This document shows, one piece after another, positions 25,801-35,235 of a DNA stretch of 64,000 nucleotides (its first letter is position 1; each line of letters begins with the position of its first letter). The stretch comes from Holothuria scabra. Lineage: Eukaryota; Echinodermata; Holothuroidea; Aspidochirotida; Holothuriidae. The DNA lies in assembly GCA_037179385.1 (NCBI GenBank), contig CM074195.1, positions 25,814,087 to 25,878,086 on the forward strand. The letters are read 5' to 3'. The notes below the pieces were generated by a model. It was not told the origin of the DNA. It worked only from the letters and a program-made list of their open reading frames with translations, and made no database searches. The position numbers and the translations under genes were made by a program.

Positions 25801-26373
25801 AATTTTCCTCCTTTCCCTTGCTCTCTTCTTACTATAATCAATCGATGTTTTTCGGATACAATATTTCAAATACTCCCATTGTAAGGGAGGATTCTCGGCA
25901 GTATAATTATTTGTTATGTCCGCAATTAAATCAGAAATCAAGGTAATGTACTCTGGGTCAAAGAGTAAAGAGTTATTAATTTCCAGTGACCTGGTCCTCT
26001 GTCTTCTTTACAAGTCTTAATATCTAAATGAACCAATGAGTGGTCGGAATTCAATCCCGGGGTAAAACTAGTTTTTACTACTAAATGGCTTAAATTTCGG
26101 GCTATAAGAAAAAAGTCGAGCCTGCAGTGTATACCTGTAGTGATGTTTGAGGACCAAGTAAAATGCTTTTCGTGTGGGTTTCTCTCCCTCCAAATGTCAA
26201 CTAAATTTAAAGAAGACATGATCTCCATGCATTCATCCCTGCCCTTAAAGTTAGTACGGGGATTACCCCCTGCGTTATCTAAATCAAGATTAAATACAAA
26301 ATTAAAATCTCCACCTTTTTTGAGTTGTTATATCGTAAATTAGAGGATTTTCAATGGGACTCTTTGGTGGTAG
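22841..26373 (-). mobile_element. LINE copy 2: 5'-truncated L1/Tx1-like element
   Basis: Begins (minus strand) inside the endonuclease domain near the GDFN motif and runs to a 3' terminus AATAAAAGAGGATGGAAAAA before the microsatellite. Its RT sequence differs clearly from copies 1 and 3, so it is a separate family of the same clade. Confidence 0.85.
23110..26310 (-). pseudogene. LINE copy 2 ORF2 (partial endonuclease, RT, C-terminus), degraded
   Basis: Pieces in order on the minus strand: endonuclease end with NPRTNFKGRDE, ITTGIHCRLDFFLIAR and SDHS (26228-25938); linker with RARWVEKGER (25941-25615); RT start with GKSPGSDGLTVEFYKTFW (25645-25139); DFEKAFDRLEW, RGVRQGCPLSPYIF and QYADDTT (24965-24018); then two C-terminal frames to 23592 and a knuckle near 23345. 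A C-run at 25201-25212 (G on the coding strand) breaks the frame, and further stops and shifts lie at 24965-25139, near 24050 and near 23900. Confidence 0.8.
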
Positions 26374-26560
26374 GTGGATGGATGGATGGATGGATGGATG
26401 GATGGATGGATGGATGGATGGATGGATGGATGAATGGATGAATGGATGAATGGATGAATGGATGGATGAATGAATGAATGAATGAATGAATGAATGAATG
26501 AATAAATAAATAAATAAATTAATTAATTAATTAATAAATAAATAAATAAATAAATAAATA
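26374..26560. repeat. Tetranucleotide microsatellite (GGAT)n(GAAT)n(AATA)n
   Basis: The longest of the four arrays. Its composition changes from GGAT to GAAT to AATA/AATT toward the 3' end of LINE copy 3. Confidence 0.95.
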
Positions 26561-26706
26561 TTTTTTTCTTCCATCTTTATTTCCTTTTTGAATCTGTTTT
26601 TACAGCAATATTTCAATCAACAGAATAATAACATGACAAAGCAATTCTCATACTTTCAAACTTTGATAAGAAAAGGGGAAAAATTTCGTTGCGAAAATCA
26701 AATGAA

Positions 26707-29700
26707 TTAAGAATCAATTGGGTCAAATAGACCCTCACAAACTGAAAAGGCATCTTTTAAATTTAAATAATTAACTTTACCTTTTGATTTTTGTTTCCTC
26801 TTAAAAAATATATATTCCTCAGTTTGAATAGCAAACTTAAACTTGTAATAAAAACTATTTACATTTGGTTTTATTGATTGAAGTTTACATGAAAACAAAT
26901 AATACTTTAAATGCAAAATCAAAAAATTGTATGGATGACAAATACTATACTGGTACCCAAAGAAAATATCATTCTTAGAAAACACAAACTGATTACCAAG
27001 AAACCTCGATTCAACGTCAAGAATGAAAGTAGAACTGATTGTACAAGCCCAAAAAAGGTGCTCAATAGATTCAATCTCTCTTTGACAGAATGTGCAGAGT
27101 TGGGAGTCTGTTTTCCCCATTAAATAAAGAAGGCTGTTTGTGGGTAAGATTCTATGTAAGAATTTGAACTGAAAAAACACAATCTTGGTTTCTCTTGTAG
27201 TAGCCCAAGGGTTCCTAAAAATATGCTCCCAGGCATCGGTAGAAATACCTGGAAAGTCTTTAACCCATTTTTCCATAGCTGTAGGGGGACTTGCTACCTT
27301 TACAATGAGACGACGATAAACCAATTGAGACACTGAAAGAGAATGCCTGACTTTATGGTAAAACAGCTGGTTCGAGTTTTGGGTATTTGCATGTCTACTT
27401 GAAAGAATATCTGCTCGCCAAGCATTTGGGATACTAGAAAACAATCCCTAATAAAAAACGAAGGTAATACCTGGGGCTGGGAAAGTATTTCGGAAAGTTT
27501 CCCAAACCAACGGCATCCCATTTTGATCAAAAATATCCCTTAAATACCTCAAACCAAAATTAAGTAGTTGATCGTTAAATACAACTTTACTATTTATTTT
27601 AATGTAAGAGTTATTCCACAGTATTTGATCGCTAAAATTACTTTGGGGTTCCACAAAGGAGGCATCACACCAAGCATGTGAACAACATTTTTAATGAAAG
27701 TGTTTGAAATAGACACATCATATTTTTTACAGTTACAAGAAAACAAAAACTTATTGCCATACGTCTTTAAGGCTAAATCAAAGAAAAGTTTCCATGGCCT
27801 CTGCGAATCGTCGTCACAATATCTACGTACCCAAGTACATTTTAAGCTTTAGACAAAAGTTTCAACATAAACTACTTTCAATCCCCCTTTACATACGTCA
27901 TCAAACATAGAAACACGTTTAACTTTGTCAGGGTTGCCAGCCCATATGAAATCAAAAATAAGATTCTGTATCTCCTTCATAAACTTTTCAGGGGGATTGG
28001 GAAGGGTAAGAAAAAGAAACACTAATTGGGACAAAGCAAAGGATTTTACCAGAATGTTTCGTCCAATAGGGGTGAGGTCACGGGAAGACCACAGGCGAAG
28101 GCATTTTTTTAGACGAGAAAGCTTAGGCACAAAGTTTAAACGAAACAAGTCATTACCATTGTGGGTGAAGAACACCCCCAAAATACAAACAGGCCCGTGA
28201 TTCAATTTAAGATTAAACTCTTTCAGGAAAGATGGGGTCGTATTGCGTGATGGTCCTGAAGGGAAAAGAGTAGACTTGTCAACATTAATGGAAAGTCCAG
28301 AAGCACGCTTAAAAAGGTTTAATGTACGAAAAGCTTCCAGAAGAGAATCTTTAGTACCGTCAAGAAATAATTGAGTATCATCAGCATACTGGAGAACTTT
28401 TATCATAGAATTATGTACAGATATTCCTTTAATATTACTGTTTAAATTAACTTTTAAAGCTAGCATTTCTGCGCAAAGAATAAACAGATATGGGCTAAGA
28501 GGACATCCCTGCCTGACCCCTCTTTCAACAGGAAAGAAACCAGAGGCAAACCCATTATTACACACACACGCAGAGATATTTTTATAAAAGACTTTGACCC
28601 AATTTATGAAACTCAAACCAAAGCCAAAACGTGACAAAACCGAAATGAGAAAATTCCATTCTACTTTATCAAAGGCCTTTTCAAAGTCAAGTAGGAAAAT
28701 ATACCCAGGGATGTTCAGCTCAGAGGTATAATTTACAAGATCTAAAACAAAGCGGATGTTTTCCCCAATAAACCTCCCCTTCAGAAATCCAGTCTGATTT
28801 GGTCCTATAATGCTATTGATAACTGACTTAAGTCTTGTAGCTATTGCTTTGGCACCAATCTTGTAGTCGCAATTAAGAAGAGTTATTGGGCGATAATTAG
28901 ATAGAAAAAGAGGATCTTTATTCGGCTTAAGCAATAAAGTAATAATACCTCTGGATTGTTCTGACGAAAGTTGACCTTTATGGTAACTAGAGTTAATGGA
29001 ATCAACGACCAAATCCCCAATAATAGGCCAAAACTTTTTGTAAAAATTGACCGTAAGCCCATCACTGCCTGGAGATTTATTAGTAGCCATCGAAAGTAAT
29101 GCATTGAAACACTCATCCAGGCTAAGTAGTCCCTCACATGAATCAGAGGTCTCCTGATTTAAAGTAACTATGGGCAAATCATCTAAGAAAATACTCGGAT
29201 TACAGTAAACAGAAGTGTAAAGTTTACAATAAAAATCTTTTACCTTAGTTAGAATAGAAACGTTGTCGGTAATATCATGACCATCATTATCAGTGATTTT
29301 CCTTATTACACTGTTTTGTTTGTTACGCCTTTCCCAGTTGAGAAAATATTTTGTATTTTTTTCACCCTGTTCCACCCATCTTGCCCTTGATCTTAAAATT
29401 GTTCCCTAAAGCTTGTAATTGTAATAAGACAGTAATTTATTACGTAATTCGTTTAGCTGTGATCGGATATTTGCTGAATCATTCAGAAATAACTCCTGTT
29501 CAAGTCTAGAGATATTTAATAATATTTCACTTTCCGTTTTACGGCGATCTCTAGCTTTCTGCTTAGAGAAACGAATAGTAAAACTTCTAATTTTATACTT
29601 AATTGTTTCCCAAAGGGAAACGGAATCATTGCCTGAGTGATTTTTTTCAGAAGCGACAATATCACTGATCATAGCTACATAATTATCATCTGAAAAAAAG

Positions 29701-30461
29701 GGAATTATTCAATTTCCAGTACCCTGGACCACGAATATCATTGTGTACGGAAAAGCTTAAGTTTACGAAAGAATGGTCTGACTGAATTCCGGGACTAAAT
29801 GAACTGTCTGTTACATTATTTGCAATTAAACGAGAAATAAGAAAAAAATCGAGCCGGCAATGAATGCCGGGAGTAATATTCGAGCTCCATGAAAAATTCT
29901 TTGACACCGGGTTCCTTTCCCTCCATACATCTACTAGATAAAAATTTGTCATACATTCAAACACTTTATCTCTCGCTTTAAAATTAGTTCGTGGATTTCC
30001 TCCGATCTTGTCAAAATCTAAATTGAGAACGAAATTAAAATCTCCAGCCCATATAAGAGTTTCGGTGTTAAAACTGCTAACCAGGTTATTGATTTCGGCA
30101 TAGAAATTGGGGTCGTCTCTATTTGGACCATATACACAAACAAGTGTCAAAACAGTATTCATTACCTTCACGTCTAAAATGATGTACCTGCCAAGTGGAT
30201 GTGGATGCAACTTAATAACGTCAAAATCCAATGAAGTTTTAAAAGCACACAGACTCCGCAGCTTGTATTTGATCCATGGGAGAAAAATATTTTACCTCCC
30301 CACTCAGCTTTCCATCTATTTTCATCCATGTAACAGCTATGGGTCTCCTGAATAAATGAAATGTCAAAATGTTTACTGTGTAGTAAAGAAAATAGTTCCC
30401 GACGTTTCTTGTACTGTCGAAGACCTCGAGCATTGAAAGAGGTTAACTTAAGGACATCCAT
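26707..30461 (-). pseudogene. LINE copy 3 ORF2 (endonuclease, RT, zinc knuckle), several breaks
   Basis: Likely start MDVLKLTSFNARGL at 30461. The APE-type endonuclease shows FNARG, QETHS, GDFNFVLN and SDHSFV. RT shows NKSPGSDG, RPITLLNCDYK, DFEKAFDKVEW, RGVRQGCPLSPYLF and QYADDTQ. The C-terminal knuckle is CTFCQREIESIEHLFWAC. Breaks seen: frameshift near 30235; an extra T in a T run near 29700; an in-frame TAG near 29406, where copy 2 has Q; in-frame stops at 27849 and 27448; frameshift near 27660. Confidence 0.87.
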
Positions 30462-30895
30462 TGTTAATGACAGACTTTGAAGAAAAATTCCCACATACCA
30501 AGCACACAATCCATAGCGTCACTTGATTTAATTCCAAAGGATGCAAATCCTCCACAAAATAAGGATACTTTGTAAGCACTCTGGATTGACTTTAAAGCGA
30601 TATAGTACCATGTAACACGAGATGGAAGTTGTAAAACAAAAACAAGAAAAAAAAAAAAAAAAAGAGAAAAAGATCGAAGACAACTGGTGGTCTAAATTCC
30701 CGCTTCCATCCACTGGCCAATCAGTGGAGAGAAGAGCAGGAAGAAACATGTCCAATTGAAAAAAGCTGGAGCCTGCCAAAGGGGTGCAAATTCCAAGAAA
30801 TATGGTTGTAATTGTTGATTTGACTGATCAGTAGTTTCAAAGCAGTCTTAACGCTCCTGTGCAAAACATATGGTTATGGTTCCTTGAAATTTCTC

Positions 30896-31684
30896 TCAGG
30901 TAAACAGGAAGGGTTTGCCACTGCCGTCCCTCCATCTCCCTCCAGAAAACCGAAGTTTGGTACCTTGTTGGTATAATTGGTGTACTTCTTTGGCATATTT
31001 CTTTTTCTCCATAAGATCAGGATACGTCAAATCATCCACTATGAAAAAATTTTCGTTCGCCAGAGCTGCCCTTCTATTTTTCATTATAAAAATCTTGTCC
31101 TTGTATGAAAGGCAGCGCACCAATATGTGAGGTGGTCTATCTGGGTGTCCTTTCCCATCTCTGTGGGAGCGTTCCACGGAAATGTCCGGTGCATTATCAA
31201 ATTTTGGTAGCACCACTGACTTAAAAATTTCCTCACAATTTTCGTCTGGGGACACCTCGATACCAACTATGAGAAAATTGTTACGTCTTGACATGCGTTC
31301 CAATTTATTAGTTTCTGAATCCTTTGAGGCTAGGGCGGTCTCCAAAGCTTGAACTCTGTTCTTTAAGTCGGTACATGCCCCTTCATTCACCTGCAAAGCT
31401 TGCTCTAACTCGTCTATACGGTGACTCTGAAATTCGATGGCCTGCTCTAAATCCTTCTCTAGTTTCCGTACACTGTTTTTTACCTCTTTAAGGGCCTTGT
31501 TCAGCGTTGCCTCAAAAGAATCTATTGATTCACGCCAGTTAGTAGGTTCATCGGTTTCGCTTAACTCGTCCCCTAAGTGAACAGTGCGATGATATGATGG
31601 ACTGGGCGTTGCACCATGTCGAGCAGTATTTCTTGACGTATTTTGTGACAGAGGGGGACGTCCTCTCCTTTTGACACCGGACAT
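30896..31684 (-). CDS. LINE copy 3 ORF1 protein (L1 ORF1p-like), intact
   Basis: A 262-aa uninterrupted frame starting MSGVKRRGRPPL; the AT-hook-like GRP and the basic N-terminus may bind nucleic acid. Residues about 45-130 form a long heptad-like coiled coil (EKDLEQAIEFQSHRIDELEQ and on), expected to trimerise. From about 130 an RRM-like core begins (RRNNFLIVGIE), and the region VERSHRDG...PPHILVRCLSYKDK matches the L1 ORF1p pattern of RRM plus C-terminal domain. It would coat the LINE RNA. The frame stays open although ORF2 next to it is broken. It belongs to the transposon, not to a host gene. Confidence 0.82.
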   Translation of the reverse strand: MSGVKRRGRPPLSQNTSRNTARHGATPSPSYHRTVHLGDELSETDEPTNWRESIDSFEATLNKALKEVKNSVRKLEKDLEQAIEFQSHRIDELEQALQVNEGACTDLKNRVQALETALASKDSETNKLERMSRRNNFLIVGIEVSPDENCEEIFKSVVLPKFDNAPDISVERSHRDGKGHPDRPPHILVRCLSYKDKIFIMKNRRAALANENFFIVDDLTYPDLMEKKKYAKEVHQLYQQGTKLRFSGGRWRDGSGKPFLFT

Positions 31685-31820
31685 AATCGTACGATATACC
31701 GCACAGGAACAAAACTTGAAGACTAGTTTGGCAAAAAATGGTTACTGATCTCTCAAGAATGTGGAAAATTTCCGCCTAAGGCCAGAAGAGATGTTAACCG
31801 GCCATAGCGTCAGGCTCGAA

Positions 31821-31858
31821 CCTACCTACCTAAATAAATTAATAAACAAACAAACAAA

Positions 31859-31897
<39 letters not shown>

Positions 31898-31899
31898 AT
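31821..31899. repeat. Tetranucleotide microsatellite (CCTA)/(AATA)/(AAAC)n
   Basis: Adjoins the 5' end of LINE copy 3 and is the upstream partner of the 26374-26560 array. Confidence 0.93.
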
Positions 31900-32068
31900 T
31901 TGGTTTTTTATCATGCAGGAAAAGAGTTATATCAAAGGATAGGATTTAGTGAGATGGGGATGTTTGACAATACTGGTGTCAGAATTACAGGACAATTACA
32001 GACGAAAACCCGTCATTTTAGATTCAGGGGTGCGGTGTATTTTCAAAAAGCTAATCCATTGGCATGGT

Positions 32069-34113
32069 CAGGGGCGTAGCCAGGATTTTCTTGTGGGGGG
32101 GGGGCAAAGTCGACTCATCGTCCCCAATCTTGACCGACAGGACTATCTAAGCGGAGCGCCACCATCAGTTGGCGCGGAGCGTACAAAAAAATTTTTGGTT
32201 TTAGAAACCCCTCAGATGGCAGGAAACGGCACTTCCCGAGTGTTTTATGCTGCATGTTCCCAGCCTGGAAATATGGATCTCATTTCTGAAATTTCTCATT
32301 TAATGCAAAAAAAAAAATCAGTCTATGAAACATGTTAATACATGTTTCTAAGCGGAGCTCTACCATCTATTGGCACGGAGCGTACCACTCAGGAAATTTT
32401 TGGCTTTACAAACCCCTCAGATGGCCGGAAACGGCACTTCCCGAGTGTTCTAAGCAAGAATATGTTCAGCTTGACTTCGAAATTCTCCCCGCTTCTTAAT
32501 TGGAGCACTTGACAAAATAAAGGGGCTGAACATACCTTTAGCCCCCACTTTTTCATTTTTCATCGCCGCCACTGGGGTGCGGCATTTTTTTAAAGGAACG
32601 AAGCGCCCAAGTGAGGAGCCGAGCGAAGGAACGGGGAGAGGGCGTGGTTCTCCCCCTCCTTCCCCAAGGAGATTTTGAAATTTTACATCAAAATTGACGA
32701 TCTGGTGAACACCTAAGCTGGAATTTTTTGACATTTTCAATCTTGTAGCAATGTTTCCTTATTCCCTCGAGAGTTAGTGTGTGGCTGTAAGAGGGCTATT
32801 GTACGAGTCAATGGGGCCCCAGGGAATTGTGTTTAGGTCTGGGCGGGAGTAAGTGCGAACTATAAAAAGAATTTGTACTTATTTAAAGCTTATATAGGTC
32901 AATTGTCCCGGCATTTGGGCCCTATCGGGCACAACGTATATTGTACTTCCTTCGTCGAGTCGGTACCGCACGACTGACACAAGAGATTATTAACTAAGTT
33001 TAGCGAAATGAGATGAAATTCCCGACATGTACATTAATCCATTTATTCTACTTATTAATTTACTTGAAAAGATGGGAAGCGTTTGTACTTTATTAGCTCT
33101 AGGTAACGGAACTGAGGAAGAGTGTGCAAAGCGTACCGAGCATTTTGGGTTTTATCGCAGAAATAACTGTTCTGAAAGCCAAAATAACTAAACCGACCGT
33201 GGGAAGGCGACAGATTATTCCCGACAGGGTGCGGGCCATGCCAGCGACCACAACAGCCGACAGCCCCTATGTCGAGGGGGTGGTGAGAAGGGGATACGAA
33301 GGAGCCTAACTATCCCATGTGATTGCAGCCTGGAGCACATTTTGCACCATATCACTTAATATTTTAAAAGCCTAGTTGCGCACTAATAGTGTTCTTTTGG
33401 GTTTGAACCGTGAAATTGCAAAGCGCGCGAAGCGCGCGAAAATTTTTGGTAGGCTTACAAAAATAACATAGCCTATGTAATCATTAAGAACAAAAAGAAA
33501 ACATAGAAACTCTAGGGGTTGTAGACCGTATCGGGGATAACATACATTGTGTCGAAACCACCTGGAATACCCTATAAAATAGCCAAACTATGCTCCGTGA
33601 GTCGCTCGCCAACTGACCTATCGCAGACACACACAAGAGAACAGCAACTAGGCTTTGTGATATGGGATGAAATTTACGACCTCTACAATACCTGTGTACT
33701 CTGCCTACCCGTTACTTGGTAAATTGGCAGGACTTACACTCCCTAGATATGTGGAATGGAAGTATTGAAAAAACTGGAGTGAGTCCTACAGCGCGCGTAG
33801 CGCGCCGAAAATTTGGGGTTCTTATTAGGGAAATTGTCCCTTGAAAGCAAAAAACAGGTAAACCATAGGGGAGACTAGTCGCCGTCGGGGACTGCATACT
33901 TTATCGTAACGACTAAGAGCCCCCCCCCCTAGAAAAACTGTAAAAAAAAAAATGCCCCCAATTCCCTCCCTCCTCTTGCCGTTTATCTTTTTTTTTTATT
34001 TATTATTATTTTTTGGGGGGCTCTCCTTCATTTTTTCAACATCGCCCATCGCGTCCCAAAAATTTCTGTGGGGGGCACTCTGCCCCCCTTTCCCCCCGCT
34101 GGCTACGCTAGTG
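32069..34113 (+). mobile_element. Non-autonomous hAT-like element with exact 8-bp TSD
   Basis: Termini are CAGGGGCGTAGCCAG on the left and CACTAGCGTAGCCAG as the reverse complement of the right end (12 of 15 match). GGCATGGT directly precedes (32061-32068) and follows (34114-34121). The interior holds a tandem duplication: 'ctaagcggagcgccaccatc' at about 32147 and again in altered form at about 32349. It also has GCGCGC palindromes near 33420 and 33790 and a poly-C tract near 33909. No transposase frame. Confidence 0.85.
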
Positions 34114-34150
34114 GGCATGGTTTTGTCATTTCCGCTTGGGGAAAATAATA

Positions 34151-34428
34151 CCGCGAATGAAAACAAAAAAGAAGGTCCCACCATCCGGGGAAACAACGAA
34201 AATTATGATAGAAAGGCTTCAATGCAATTATGAATTTTATAACTTCGTTAAGAATAGATTCTACAAGCAAAAGCAGGATCTTGGACTTATATAACCAATA
34301 TTGAAGGTATGGCAGAATAAGTGCAGTTTCAAGGTGTGTAGTGTTTACTAAGTTGTAAGATCACAGTGTACTTTGTCAAGTTTTGTTTACTGAGGGGTCG
34401 ACGGTCAGACATCAGAAGAAGACTTTGG
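34151..34428 (+). pseudogene. Truncated duplicate of the uronyl 2-sulfotransferase 3' end
   Basis: Near-identical to 10361-10632: it starts 3 nt before the MKTKKKVPPS codons, covers the last 45 codons and stop, and continues through about 125 nt of 3' flank ('gtcagacatcagaag'). The 45-codon frame is open, but changes are mostly amino-acid replacing (E-G, T-I, Y-C, D-N twice, A-D, R-I against about three silent). Relaxed constraint is therefore likely. The PAPS-binding regions are absent. It lies 30 bp beyond the TSD of the 32069-34113 hAT-like element. Most likely a fragment of a duplicated gene, less likely the last exon of a live paralogue. Confidence 0.85.
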
Positions 34429-34769
34429 TACAGTGACGTCAACAGTTGGCTTATTTGTACACTTGATTAGTGGCGACTTTGGAAAGTATTCTCATGGAAG
34501 GCATATTTCAAAATGGTCCTATGAAAATAACAGTCCAAGGTTTAACACACTACACACATGGCATGGGCTCCAAACGACAAAGATGTAAAATTCGCGAAAT
34601 TTGCAGTCGAGTCAGTAACTCAAATCATTGCTGTACAATTCCTATGAGCAAAATAATTATACGCTTGTAAATCCCTGTCCGGCGCGATGCTGTGTTTCTG
34701 ATTTTAAAGATTAGTTACTGTTAGAAAACAATAACCTGCGATTTTCCGGTCACGTGATTTTAAATTTCA

Positions 34770-35030
34770 GAAGCAGTTGACCCAAACTTTATTTTAAAGC
34801 AACAGCTAAAATATCACAATTTTGTTCTTATTTCACTTCAAAGACTCTTTGATAATATTTTGTGACTAAAATATTGTAAATGAAAGGTACATCAAGCAGT
34901 TATACTTCTGGTTAATTTCACATTTGAGGAGAAAAATTCTGTCACATGACTCTCAAGAGCCAATCATGAAACAGGACAGTGTACTACACTACATTACCTG
35001 AAGATGGGGTGACTACATTTCCCCTTTTAA
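34770..35030 (+). mobile_element. MITE-C copy
   Basis: Collinear with 61590-61851 ('cacaattttgttcttatttc', 'aaatcaagcagttat'-type block, 'gtcacatgactc', 'gccaatcatgaaac'). Ends CCCCTTTTAA. The 5' boundary is worn. No ORF. Confidence 0.7.
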
Positions 35031-35235
35031 GGTGTATCTTAAATAACAAAGTTTCAAAAGTAGTAAGGAGTACGAAAATGATTTCAAAGAGCCCAACTTA
35101 AACTTTCATTTGACAATCCTGACCGGTGATGTAAAATAATGAAATTTATTCACTCATTTTAAAATGTAACCGTGCAATACTAAATCTGCTATGTTGTACT
35201 GCTTAAATTACAGTCTTTGTATTTCTTTGTTTTTC

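Larger units (their letters stand above)
26561..31820 (-). mobile_element. LINE copy 3: near full-length L1/Tx1-like element with ORF1 and ORF2
   Basis: About 5.3 kb on the minus strand: 5' leader 31820-31685, ORF1, a roughly 430-nt spacer, ORF2 with endonuclease, RT and knuckle, then a roughly 145-nt 3' UTR ending AATAAAGATGGAAGAAAAAA. Both ends are next to tetranucleotide repeats, so this copy shows both its 5' and 3' integration contexts. Confidence 0.88.

Noticed and set aside
19958..26560. CRISPR-like or satellite array
   Set aside because: The spaced repeats are simple tetranucleotide runs separated by LINE sequence in a eukaryotic genome.
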